Made by a program: the position numbers and the translations under genes
Part shown: positions 24,601 to 33,032 of the stretch, piece after piece
How positions within the stretch are numbered: position 1 is the stretch's first letter
Layout of the letters: each line of letters begins with the position of its first letter
The notes under the pieces: model-generated
Told to the model about the DNA's origin: nothing
Seen by the model: the letters and a program-made list of their open reading frames with translations, nothing else
Database searches by the model: none
From: Frigoriglobus tundricola
GTDB lineage: Bacteria; Planctomycetota; Planctomycetia; Gemmatales; Gemmataceae
Reading direction: 5' to 3'
Length of the DNA stretch: 64,000 nt
Assembly: GCF_013128195.2 (NCBI RefSeq)
Contig: NZ_CP053452.2
Span: 6,944,001 to 7,008,000, forward strand

Positions 24601-25325
24601 ACACCCTCGATCGGGCCAAACGTTACCTGGCGATCCCGCGGAGCTACGGCGACGCGCTCGGCGGCCTGTGGTGGTCGTCCGGGCTCGACGCCGTGGAGCG
24701 GCGCGACGGCACCACGCTGGCCCTGGCCGATGAACTCCGGACGGTTCTCGATGGCGCCGCGACCCGGCCCCCGGTTCCTCCGTTCCCGTTCGTTCTGAAC
24801 CTCCTGCACCTGATGAAGAGCGGCGGGGCCGGGTTCGAGCCGCTGCACCGCGCCTTCGCGGGCACGCGCGGGGCCGTCCACCGCGGGCGGAACGCGGGCT
24901 TCTTTATCGCGGACCTGTGCCGCGGGCTCCCGGGCGCCCGACGGTGTCACGGCCGACGCGCTCGCGCAGGCGCTCCGGTCGCTGCGGCGCGACGGTTCGG
25001 CCTCCGGACCCGATCCGGTGCCGGAGCCGCCGCTGACGCGGGCCGAGTTCGAGGAGCGGATCGCGCACCGGCTGCTCCCGCTCGACGACGCGGCACTCGC
25101 GCACTGGTTCACCCACGGGTGCGGTCCGGTCGGGACCGCGGCGCGGCTCGCGGACGAGACCGAGCCGCTCCCGGCGCGGGTGGCCCGGTTGATCGCCCGG
25201 GCGCGCCGGCGGGCGCGGCTCGTCGGGGTCGCGGCCCTGGTCCCCCCGCGCTCGACGCCGCCGTGACCCTCCGCCCCGCGGCCGACCGCCCCACGCGCTG
25301 CCGCTCGGCGGGTACTGTGACGTGA
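24597..25325 (+). CDS. bpX-system accessory protein, internally frame-disturbed
   Basis: The open frame spans 242 codons and overlaps both neighbours (ATGA, GTGA). Residues 1-111 look genuine (MNTLDRAKRYLAIPRSYGDA, FPFVLNLLHLMKSGG). From about 24931 to 25242 the good coding signal moves to the +1 frame (PDGVTADALAQALRSLRRDG, LTRAEFEERIAHRLLPLDDA) and returns after the C6 run at 25242-25247. An extra base near 24930 and a missing C in that run would explain it. The corrected protein has the same ends and a helical middle. It is probably one of the bpX adaptor domains. Confidence 0.55.
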   Translation: MNTLDRAKRYLAIPRSYGDALGGLWWSSGLDAVERRDGTTLALADELRTVLDGAATRPPVPPFPFVLNLLHLMKSGGAGFEPLHRAFAGTRGAVHRGRNAGFFIADLCRGLPGARRCHGRRARAGAPVAAARRFGLRTRSGAGAAADAGRVRGADRAPAAPARRRGTRALVHPRVRSGRDRGAARGRDRAAPGAGGPVDRPGAPAGAARRGRGPGPPALDAAVTLRPAADRPTRCRSAGTVT

Positions 25326-27430
25326 CCACACGTGGCGCCCCGGAGCGGCTGCTGCCCAGCCAGTTCGCCCTCGACCCGGACGAGTTCGTCCGCCGGTTTG
25401 CCGGGAACGAGTTGCTCTACTTCCAGCGCGAGGACCCGCACGAAGCGGTGCGGCCGGAGCGCGTCATCGTACTCGATCAGGGCGTGCGGACGTGGGGCCG
25501 CGTGCGGCTGGCGCTCGCCGCGGCCGCGCTTTCGTTGCTGCGTGCGAACCCCAAACGGTTCGGCGCGGTGCGCCTGTTCGCGACCTCGGCTCCCGGCCCC
25601 GTGGACCTCCTGGGGGCCGATGCGACGGCCCTCGAAAATCGGTTGGAAGCGAGTGACCTGACCCCGAACCCGGGCGCGTGTCTGGTCGCCGCGCTGGAGG
25701 CGGACGCAGCCCCCGCGCCGCGCGACATCGTTCTGCTCACGCACCGCCGGAGCCAAAACGAACAAGCCGTCGCGTCGGCCGCCGGGGGGCGCGGCCCGGC
25801 CGATCGGCTCTTCACGTTGACGGTGGACGAAGCCGGCCGGGCCGAACTGGCGGAATGGGGCACCCACGGTCCGGTCACGCTGCGCGCGTTCCGCGTCGAT
25901 CTGGAGGTCGCCGAGTCGGCGCGGCCGGAGGAGGACCAGTCGCCGGCGCCCTCCTTCGGCGCGCGCCCCGAAGGGGCGTGGGGCGGCGACGCGGAACCGG
26001 TACCGTTTCCGTTCCGCCCCGGCCTCGTTGCCGACCCACTTCAATTCGGGTTCGCGACCGATGGCGACTGGCTCGTCGTCGCGGGCCGGGAGGGCGTGCT
26101 GCACGGCCTCGCGCTGGACGGCACGCCGCCCGAGGTGCTCCCCCGCGCCTTTCGGAACGGCGCGGTGTTGAAGCACGTGGACGTCGTTCTCGGCCTCATC
26201 GGCGGCGTGGTCGTGTGCGGACGGATGGTCGTGCCCTCGGGCGCGGCCGAGGCGCCGCGCGTGACGAGCGAACCGCACAGCGCCCCGGTCGTCACGTCCG
26301 GCGCCTCGAACGCGCCGCCGGTGGCGGAACAGTTCGTCGCCGCTCACTACGACCGCTCGGCGCGGCGGGTCACCCTACACGTCTTCGGCCGGGCCGAGGG
26401 CGAGCCGTGGTGGACCGCCTACCCGGACCTCCAGTGCATCGCGCTCCGCGCCCCCCAGGGAGCGGGGGGCGCCCTGGACCTCGCGACACTCGGCCGGTTC
26501 CCGTTCCCCACGCCGTCGGGTTCGGCGCTCGTCAGCAGCCGGGCGATGGTGGCGTGGGAGCGAGCGGCCACGGGCGCGCCGCCACACGAGTTGCCGATCA
26601 CGTCCACGCGGCCCGCAAAGGTGAGCGACTCGGACGGCCCGTTCCTTCAAACGCTGAACGACGGCGGCGTCTACCCGCGCCAGACCGCGCGCACGTGGTA
26701 CGCGGTCACGCCGCTCCGGGACGGGAAGCCGCTCCTCGCCGGGGCGGCGGTGTACCGCGCCCAGCTCGCCGGGGACGTGCTGGCCCTGGCCTACGTGCGA
26801 GCCAACCAGCGGCGCCTGCTCTTGCTCCGCGGACCCGACGGGGCGGTACTCGGTGAGGTTCCGCACGCGGTCCGCACCCGGTTCGCACTCTCGCAGGACG
26901 GCCGACTGGTCGCGCGCCGCGAAGCGGATCGCACCGTCGTGGTGTCCGACACCCGCGCGCCGGCCCAGTCCGTCGCCCGCGCGACCCAGGCGTCGCTGCA
27001 CGACGCACTGACCGTCGAACTCGGGGCCGACCCGTTCCGCCTGACCATCATCATCGGCGGGCACCGGCACACGTTTCAGGTGGCGCACGGGGTTCTGACG
27101 CACACCCCGCGGTGGGAGCTGACCGCACGGACCACGGAGCGCGTCCGGCACGTCCGCTCCGGTCCGTCCGAGTACGACCCGATCCGCTTCCCCGCGCGCG
27201 AAGCCGTTCGCGCCCCGGGCTGGCTGGCCGTGGTCGATCGGCTCGGCCAGGTGCTGCTGTACGGCCATAGCGGCGCACTGGTCGCGGCGTTCCTGATCCG
27301 TCGGGAGCGCGCGGCGGCGTGGGTTCCCGGCGGTGTGTTCTGGGGCGACCCGCGTCTGATCGGCGGACCGGCCACGCCGGGTGCGGGGGAGAAGATCGGA
27401 CGGGCCATCCTGGCGGCAACGGGAGGGTGA
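25322..27430 (+). CDS. vWA plus beta-propeller protein of the bpX system
   Basis: A 702-residue protein. The N-terminal third resembles a von Willebrand A domain with a degenerate MIDAS (RVIVLDQGVRTWGRVRLAL in place of DxSxS, and RDIVLLTHRRSQ). From about 225 a beta-propeller follows, with repeated strands such as DGDWLVVAGREGVLHGLAL, DVVLGLIGGVVVCGRM and TWYAVTPLRDGKPLLAG. This is the vWA/propeller subunit expected beside a MoxR ATPase in the ternary systems. The GTG start overlaps the previous stop as GTGA. The lost metal site suggests a structural role for the vWA domain. Confidence 0.65.
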   Translation: MTTRGAPERLLPSQFALDPDEFVRRFAGNELLYFQREDPHEAVRPERVIVLDQGVRTWGRVRLALAAAALSLLRANPKRFGAVRLFATSAPGPVDLLGADATALENRLEASDLTPNPGACLVAALEADAAPAPRDIVLLTHRRSQNEQAVASAAGGRGPADRLFTLTVDEAGRAELAEWGTHGPVTLRAFRVDLEVAESARPEEDQSPAPSFGARPEGAWGGDAEPVPFPFRPGLVADPLQFGFATDGDWLVVAGREGVLHGLALDGTPPEVLPRAFRNGAVLKHVDVVLGLIGGVVVCGRMVVPSGAAEAPRVTSEPHSAPVVTSGASNAPPVAEQFVAAHYDRSARRVTLHVFGRAEGEPWWTAYPDLQCIALRAPQGAGGALDLATLGRFPFPTPSGSALVSSRAMVAWERAATGAPPHELPITSTRPAKVSDSDGPFLQTLNDGGVYPRQTARTWYAVTPLRDGKPLLAGAAVYRAQLAGDVLALAYVRANQRRLLLLRGPDGAVLGEVPHAVRTRFALSQDGRLVARREADRTVVVSDTRAPAQSVARATQASLHDALTVELGADPFRLTIIIGGHRHTFQVAHGVLTHTPRWELTARTTERVRHVRSGPSEYDPIRFPAREAVRAPGWLAVVDRLGQVLLYGHSGALVAAFLIRRERAAAWVPGGVFWGDPRLIGGPATPGAGEKIGRAILAATGG

Positions 27431-28242
27431 CTGTGGACGTTCCGTTCCGGCTGGTGCGGCGGGAACCGCCCCGTGCGGCCGACGCGTTTCTGGTGCTGAC
27501 CACCGGACCCGCAGCACTTGCGGCGGCGTGTGCGTGCTGCGACACGTTACCGGAAACGTTCGCGGTGGCGGGCGGCTTCGTCTTACTGCCGCGTGGGGCG
27601 GTGCGGGGGCCCGTTCCCGGCGCGATCCGGCTCGCGCGCCTGGCGGGCGATCTGTTCGCGCCCGTTGACGCCGATCTCCTTCCGGCCCTTCTACCGGACG
27701 AGGCCGTGGGCCTGACGCGCGACCGCGGGCTGATCGTGCTACCGGGCGGGACGGTGCTGTCGTTCGATCCGGGTGCCCCGCTTCCCGTGAGCCGCTGGCT
27801 CGCTCCCCCGACGGTTCGCCGCGCCGAATGGCGGCCGTTTCCCCGGCGCCCGGACCGACCCGATACGCTGACAGCGATCGAACGGCCGTCTCCACCCGTG
27901 ATCGCGGTGATCGAGCTGCTGGGCGCCGGCGCACCGGACGACGCCGAACCGCTGCCCGGCGCCGGCGAAGGCGCCGCCGGGCCGGTACCGGACGACGCCC
28001 GACCGCCGACCGGCTCGGCCCTCGCTCGCGCCGTGTTCGGTGCGGGGCTCGCGGCCGGCGGGCTTCTCGCGTGGCTGGGCAAACAGTTCGGGTCGACGAA
28101 GCTGGCGCGGATCGGTGGCGACCTCGCGCGCCGGGCGATCGAGCGCGTTCCGCGGCTGAGTGAGAGCTCCTCGGCGACCAGGAGGCCGCGCGCGCGCGGG
28201 TGCTCCGACAGTTGCAATCCGGCGACGTGGAGAAGGGGTTGA
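27427..28242 (+). CDS. N-terminal part of a bpX6-like propeller protein (frame broken at the 3' end)
   Basis: It starts GTGA-overlapped with the previous gene (MTVDVPFRLVRREPPRA). A beta-rich domain (VAGGFVLLPRGAVRGPVPGA, LFAPVDADLLPALLPDEAVG) is followed by a segment ALARAVFGAGLAAGGLLAWLG. After codon 246 the sense frame shifts: restoring one A near 28165 gives LSEKLLGDQEAARARVLRQL, and restoring another base near 28258 joins it to the next frame (VADPDRPVRVGTDARLATRD). I therefore think this and the next entry were one protein of about 910 residues. The bpX6 label is tentative. Confidence 0.55.
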   Translation: MTVDVPFRLVRREPPRAADAFLVLTTGPAALAAACACCDTLPETFAVAGGFVLLPRGAVRGPVPGAIRLARLAGDLFAPVDADLLPALLPDEAVGLTRDRGLIVLPGGTVLSFDPGAPLPVSRWLAPPTVRRAEWRPFPRRPDRPDTLTAIERPSPPVIAVIELLGAGAPDDAEPLPGAGEGAAGPVPDDARPPTGSALARAVFGAGLAAGGLLAWLGKQFGSTKLARIGGDLARRAIERVPRLSESSSATRRPRARGCSDSCNPATWRRG

Positions 28243-30166
28243 GCCGGGCGCCGATCGCGCGGTGGCCGATCCCGACCGGCCGGTGCGTGTCGGCACCGAC
28301 GCCCGGCTGGCGACCCGCGACCCGCGGTACTCGCTCCGCGACCTGATCGGCTCCGGCGGCGCCGCGACGACCTGGTTCGGCGGCGGAGACGTGTGGGCGG
28401 AACTGGCCCGCGAGTACCGCCGGTTGGCCGGCGAGGCGGCCGCGCGGGGCGACCACCGCCGGGCCGCGTACCTTTACGGGGTGCTGCTCCGCGACCTCCG
28501 CGCCGCGGCCAACACGCTCATGGCCGGCGGCCTGTTCCGCGACGCCGCGCTCCTGTTCCGCGACCGGTTGAGCGACCCCCGCGCCGCGGCCGACGCCTTC
28601 GAGCGGGCCGGGGACCACGACGAGGCCATTCGGCTGTACGAACGGCTCCACGAGTACGAGCGGATCGCGGACCTGCTCCGCCGGCTCGGTGACGAGGACC
28701 GGGCGGTCCGCTACTACACGATGGCCGCCACCGCCCTCGCGTCCACCGGCCGGTTCGTCGCCGCGGGCGACCTGATGCGGGTGAAAGCGTACCGCCGGGC
28801 CGATGCGATCGGGTGGTACACCATGGGCTGGCGAACCGACGGTGCGGAGGCCGTGACGTGTGCGGAGCGGTTGCTCGATGAGCACGTGGCCGCGGAAGAC
28901 CCTCGGGCCGTTACGCAGTTGCTGGCCGAAGCCGAAACGGCGCTCGCGGCGCGCCCGCGCGATGTGGGCCGGCTCTTCAACTACGCGCTCCGGGGGAGCG
29001 CCGGCGCGCTGGCCGCGGACGACCGCGCCGATCTGGTCGACCGCACCCGGTTGTTGTTCGCCTCGCATCTTCGGGCGGCCGCAATGATCGGTGAGGCCGG
29101 GGCACTGGCCGGCGAGCTGTTCGGGAGCGACCCGCCCTGGTCCGCGCCGCTCGGTCGGGATGTGGCGTTCGCCGTCCAGAAGCGCCCCTCCGCACCAGTG
29201 CCAAAGGACGCGCCGCCCCTACAGATTCGTCCCCTCATCGCCGGGCCGGTCACGGCCGTAGCGGTCGTGCGTGGAACGTGTGACCTGGTCGTGGCCGGGT
29301 CGAACGGCATTGTGTACTGGCGCGTCGCCGAGGGGCGGTTCGTGCCGGTCGCGGTCGCGACCGGCGAACGGGTCACGGCGCTGTCGTCGTCCGCGGGGGG
29401 CGAACTGGTGTACGCCCTCGTGTGCGGGACCGACGGCCACTGGAACCTCCGCTGTTACGCGGCGGATCGCACCGGCGCGTTCCGGGTCTGGGCGCAGCAC
29501 CCGCTCGACACGGAGGACATCGAAAACCCCGAAATCTATCTCCAGTCGGAGGCGATCTTCGCGGGGGGAGAGCACCGGGTTGTGGCGGTCACGCCCGTCC
29601 GGTTCTACACGTTCATCGGTCCCCGGCTCCGGGTCGAAGAATCGTTCGAGCCAGCGCCCGACAGCCGTCCACTTGTTCATTTCGTAGCAGACGCGGGCAA
29701 CGGCCGCCTGTGGAGTTGGGCGGGTGGAACCGTTGCGCTTGAAGGAGTCGACGGGACGCCGCGATTCGAGTGGCACGCCCCCTCACCTACCGGGCACGTA
29801 ACCTGGCGCGCTCCCGGAACGGCCGTTCTGGAGCTGGCGTTCGTCGATGGCGACGGTTGCGTCAGTTGGGCGCAGTTCGATGCCCGCGATCCCCAGTTGC
29901 ACCGAGCTCGCTACGCGTTGGCGAAAAATCCACCCGGCTACACGACCGTCTGCTTCGTCGCCCCGGACGCTCTCGTCGCGGTGACGGAGGCCAACGAGGT
30001 TCAGTGGCTCCGCGTCATAGGCGAAAGCCTCGTCGTCCAGGCGTCGATCACCGTGAGTGTGCCGGTTCATGTGGTCGCGCTGGCCGCCCAATCGGACCCC
30101 GACGAGGTGATCGCCGTCCTCACGGACGGCGGGGCCGTCCGCCTGCGCCGGCCGGACCGCACGTGA
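28160..30166 (+). CDS. helical-repeat plus beta-propeller part of the bpX6-like protein
   Basis: The genuine frame begins around 28262 (VADPDRPVRVG); the open frame before that is out of register. A TPR-like helical region (about 75-290: YRRLAGEAAARGDHRRAAYL, DAFERAGDHDEAIRLYERL) leads to a propeller (VVRGTCDLVVAGSNGIVYWR, VAVATGERVTALSS, ALAAQSDPDEVIAVLTDGGAV). This resembles the large effector-side component of bpX systems, which may sense or scaffold while MoxR remodels it. It is either the second half of the preceding protein or, if the slips are real, a separate truncated product started internally. Confidence 0.6.
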   Translation: MRAPRRPGGRARAGAPTVAIRRRGEGVEPGADRAVADPDRPVRVGTDARLATRDPRYSLRDLIGSGGAATTWFGGGDVWAELAREYRRLAGEAAARGDHRRAAYLYGVLLRDLRAAANTLMAGGLFRDAALLFRDRLSDPRAAADAFERAGDHDEAIRLYERLHEYERIADLLRRLGDEDRAVRYYTMAATALASTGRFVAAGDLMRVKAYRRADAIGWYTMGWRTDGAEAVTCAERLLDEHVAAEDPRAVTQLLAEAETALAARPRDVGRLFNYALRGSAGALAADDRADLVDRTRLLFASHLRAAAMIGEAGALAGELFGSDPPWSAPLGRDVAFAVQKRPSAPVPKDAPPLQIRPLIAGPVTAVAVVRGTCDLVVAGSNGIVYWRVAEGRFVPVAVATGERVTALSSSAGGELVYALVCGTDGHWNLRCYAADRTGAFRVWAQHPLDTEDIENPEIYLQSEAIFAGGEHRVVAVTPVRFYTFIGPRLRVEESFEPAPDSRPLVHFVADAGNGRLWSWAGGTVALEGVDGTPRFEWHAPSPTGHVTWRAPGTAVLELAFVDGDGCVSWAQFDARDPQLHRARYALAKNPPGYTTVCFVAPDALVAVTEANEVQWLRVIGESLVVQASITVSVPVHVVALAAQSDPDEVIAVLTDGGAVRLRRPDRT

Positions 30167-30195
30167 CGAGTTTCCATTTCTACCAGGATGACAGC

Positions 30196-30272
30196 GCGCG
30201 AGCGGCGCGGCGTGAGCCCGCCGGTGCCCCGCGTTGTCAACCACCGGCGGGCTCACGCCGCGCCGCTCGCGC
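30196..30272. repeat. perfect 31-bp-arm palindrome, CACCGGCGGGC family
   Basis: Two perfectly complementary 31-bp arms (30196-30226 and 30242-30272) with a 15-nt loop. It lies 29 bases after the end of the bpX operon and ahead of the quinone oxidoreductase gene. A single arm of the same family is at 15716-15746. It could act as a terminator for the long operon, but it lacks a T-tract. Confidence 0.88.
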
Positions 30273-30397
30273 GCGGGGCTTCGCCGATCTGCGCATCACG
30301 TCCGCCGTCGCAGTGGTGTCGCCCTCAATCTGTAGGATGTTTGTCACCGGCGCCCACGGTTCGAAGGTGAGCGGCACTGACAACGAGGGGATTCATT

Positions 30398-31372
30398 ATG
30401 CCAAAAGCCATCCGCATTCACGCCACGGGCGGCCCCGAGGTGCTTCGCTGGGAAGATGTCGAGGTCGGTGAGCCCGGCGAGGGTCAGGCCCGCGTCCGAC
30501 ACACGGCCGTCGGGGTCAACTTCATCGACACCTACCACCGCTCCGGACTGTACCCGATCCCGCTGCCGAACGGCTTGGGGAGCGAGGCGGCCGGGGTGGT
30601 CGAAGCGGTCGGGCCGGGGGGCGGTTCCGTTCGCGTCGGTGATCGAGTGGCGTACGCCGGCGGCCCGCCCGGCGCGTATTCGCAAACTCGATTGGTACCC
30701 GCCGGAATCCTGGTGCCGATCCCGGACGGCGTGACCGACGAGACGGCCGCGGCGGTCATGCTGAAGGGCATGACCGCTCAGTACCTGGTCCGCCGCACGT
30801 ACCCCGTCAAAGCGGGCGAACCGGTGGTGTTCCACGCCGCCGCGGGCGGCGTCGGGCTGATCGCCTGCCAGTGGTTGAAGGCCCTCGGGGCGACGGTCAT
30901 CGGCACCGTCGGGTCGGACGAGAAAGTACCGATCGCACGGGCACACGGGTGCGATCACGTCATCGTCTCGACCCGCGAGGACCTCGCCAAGCGGGTGCGC
31001 GAGATCACCAACGGGGCCGGCGTGCCGGTGGTGTACGACTCCGTGGGCCGGGACACGTTCGTTGCTTCTCTCGACTGCTTGCGCCCGCTGGGCCTGATGG
31101 TCAGTTTCGGGAACTCCTCGGGCAAGGTGACGCCGTTCGACATCGGGATTCTTTCACAGAAGGGCTCGCTGTACCTGACGCGGCCGACGCTCGCGACGTA
31201 CACGGCCACCCGCGCGGACCTGGAGGCGACGGCGAAAGACGTGTTCGATGTGATCCGGGAGGGGAAAGTGAAGGTCGAAGTGCGGCACCGCTACCCACTG
31301 GCCGACGCCCAGCAGGTCCACCGCGACCTGGAGGGCCGCCGGACCGTCGGCTCGATCGTGATGACGCCGTGA
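30398..31372 (+). CDS. NADPH:quinone oxidoreductase (MDR superfamily)
   Basis: A 324-residue zinc-less medium-chain dehydrogenase/reductase. It opens with the QOR pattern MPKAIRIHATGGPEVLRWED and has GVNFIDTYHRSGLYPIPLPN. The nucleotide-binding loop reads HAAAGGVGLIACQWLKALGA, and VYDSVGRDTFVASLDCL follows. It probably reduces quinones or other alpha,beta-unsaturated carbonyls with NADPH and protects against redox damage. Length is normal for the family. The gene stands alone, convergent with the lactonase gene. Confidence 0.88.
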   Translation: MPKAIRIHATGGPEVLRWEDVEVGEPGEGQARVRHTAVGVNFIDTYHRSGLYPIPLPNGLGSEAAGVVEAVGPGGGSVRVGDRVAYAGGPPGAYSQTRLVPAGILVPIPDGVTDETAAAVMLKGMTAQYLVRRTYPVKAGEPVVFHAAAGGVGLIACQWLKALGATVIGTVGSDEKVPIARAHGCDHVIVSTREDLAKRVREITNGAGVPVVYDSVGRDTFVASLDCLRPLGLMVSFGNSSGKVTPFDIGILSQKGSLYLTRPTLATYTATRADLEATAKDVFDVIREGKVKVEVRHRYPLADAQQVHRDLEGRRTVGSIVMTP

Positions 31373-31433
31373 ATGCCGGGACCGTCCGGGCCGTAGTAGG
31401 TTGAACCCGCTACGACCCGGCCGAGTCAACCGC

Positions 31434-32699
31434 TCAACCCGGCTTCGCCAGATCGAGGAACACGATGTGCGACGGGTTGCCGACGGGCGTGTAATGGCCG
31501 GTGAACGCGAGCCCGCCGGTCTTGCGGTCCACGCGGAAGACGGTGACGTTGTCGGCGCGCTGGTTGCCGCAATAGAGGAACTGGCCTGACGGGTCGAAGC
31601 TGAAGCTGCGCGGGTAGTTGCCGCGGGTCCACTCGTTCCCGGCTGGTGTCAAAGTCCCGTTCGGGCCGACGGCAAAAATGCCGATGCTGTCGTGCAGCCG
31701 GTTGCCGGCGTAGACGAACTTGCCGTCGCTCGAGACCAGGATTTCCGAACAGAAGTTACTGCCGGTGAACCCGGGCGGCAGACTGGAGATCGTTTGCCGT
31801 GCGGTCAGTCCGCCGGTCGCGGCGGTGTAGTCGAACAACACGACCGTCGAGCCCTCTTCCTGGATCGAATAGAGCCACTTGCCGTTCGGGTGGAAGTGGA
31901 AGTGCCGCGGGCCGTCGCCGGCCGGCAGTGCGACGGTCGGCGTCTCGGCGGCCGTGAGCGTGCCCTTCTTGTCGTCGAACTTCCAGACAAAGATCTTGTC
32001 CAACCCCAGATCGACGTGCAGCACGAAGCGGCCGGACGGGTCCGACTGGATCATGTGAGCGTGTGTCCGGTCGTGCCCGCTAAACGCGAAGCTCCCTTTC
32101 GGGGCGTGGGTCGCCTTCGCGGGGCCGATCTTGCCGTCGTCGTTTTTCACGTCCGTGGGGTCGCCCAGGCGGCCCTCTTCGAGAACCGGCAGCACCGCGA
32201 CGGACCCGCCGAAGTAGTTGGCCACCAGCACGAACCGACCGGACGGGTGCAGGCTCACATACGTCGGCCCGGCCCCGCCCGAGCGGACCGTGTTGAGCAA
32301 CTTGAGTTTCCCGTCCGCACGATCGATCGCAAAGGCGCTGACGCTGCCCTCCTTGTTCGGACCCACCCGGTCGGTTTCGTTGGCGGAATACAGCCGGGTA
32401 CCGGCGGCGTTCAGCGCCAGACAGCTCGGGCTCGTGCCCAGGTCGTGCGTGCCGGCCGGCGTCAGCGCCCCTGTCGTGCGGTCCACACGAAAGATGTGGA
32501 TGCCGCGCCCGTTACCGGGCGGCAGGTCCACCTGCGTCGGGAGCACGTCGCCCAGCGGGGAACTGAAGGTGCCGATGTAGGCGAGGAGCGGCTTGTCGTT
32601 TTCCTTCGCGCGCAGGGAACCGGTCGCGAGAGGTGCGGTGCCCGCAAGTGCGACGGACGTCTTCAGGAAGGAACGCCGAGAGCAGTCGGAGGGAGTCAT
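31434..32699 (-). CDS. exported lactonase-family beta-propeller protein
   Basis: A 421-residue protein with a Tat-type signal (CSRRSFLKTS, then a hydrophobic Ala/Gly stretch, about 5-31). The seven-bladed propeller of the 6-phosphogluconolactonase (YbhE-like) family follows: LLAYIGTFSSP, CLALNAAGTRLYSANETD, PTYVSLHPSGRFVLVANYFGG, HAHMIQSDPSGRFVLHVDLG and SHIVFLDLAKPG. Being exported, it is more likely to act on periplasmic lactones or as a binding propeller than in the pentose phosphate pathway. Start ATG 32699 is chosen from the signal peptide. Confidence 0.85.
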   Translation of the reverse strand: MTPSDCSRRSFLKTSVALAGTAPLATGSLRAKENDKPLLAYIGTFSSPLGDVLPTQVDLPPGNGRGIHIFRVDRTTGALTPAGTHDLGTSPSCLALNAAGTRLYSANETDRVGPNKEGSVSAFAIDRADGKLKLLNTVRSGGAGPTYVSLHPSGRFVLVANYFGGSVAVLPVLEEGRLGDPTDVKNDDGKIGPAKATHAPKGSFAFSGHDRTHAHMIQSDPSGRFVLHVDLGLDKIFVWKFDDKKGTLTAAETPTVALPAGDGPRHFHFHPNGKWLYSIQEEGSTVVLFDYTAATGGLTARQTISSLPPGFTGSNFCSEILVSSDGKFVYAGNRLHDSIGIFAVGPNGTLTPAGNEWTRGNYPRSFSFDPSGQFLYCGNQRADNVTVFRVDRKTGGLAFTGHYTPVGNPSHIVFLDLAKPG

Positions 32700-32853
32700 G
32701 CGAAACGCTGCCTGGTGGGGTGAGAACCGGGGCCGAGGCCCGGCGAGGCTCATCATCTCCACTTCCGCACGAACGGCAACGAAAATGGGGGCATTCTGGG
32801 CGCTGTAGCAACGGGCGTGAGTGTCGGGATTCGTTTTCCGGGACGAAGGTAAA

Positions 32854-32943
32854 GAAGACCTACCCTTCCGGCCCCCCCTCCTCTCGCTCCCCTGACAGGG
32901 CCGGGGAGCGAGAGGAGGAGGGCCGGGGGGGGTGGGTTCTTCG
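32854..32943. repeat. GC-rich palindrome, CCCTCC/GGAGGG family, copy 1
   Basis: Long arms (GAAGACCTACCC... with ...GGGTGGGTTCTTC) joined by a GCTCCCC/GGGGAGC core. It is in the divergent promoter region between the lactonase and ABC genes, so it is not simply a terminator. Related copies are at 38761-38891 and 41213-41313. Confidence 0.8.
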
Positions 32944-33032
32944 TCTCCCTCACGAAGCTCAATTCGAGAAATCGGCTCCGCCGCGGGCCACTGACGATGC
33001 GGACCGTCGGGTTGTTTGCCAAAATGCCTGAT

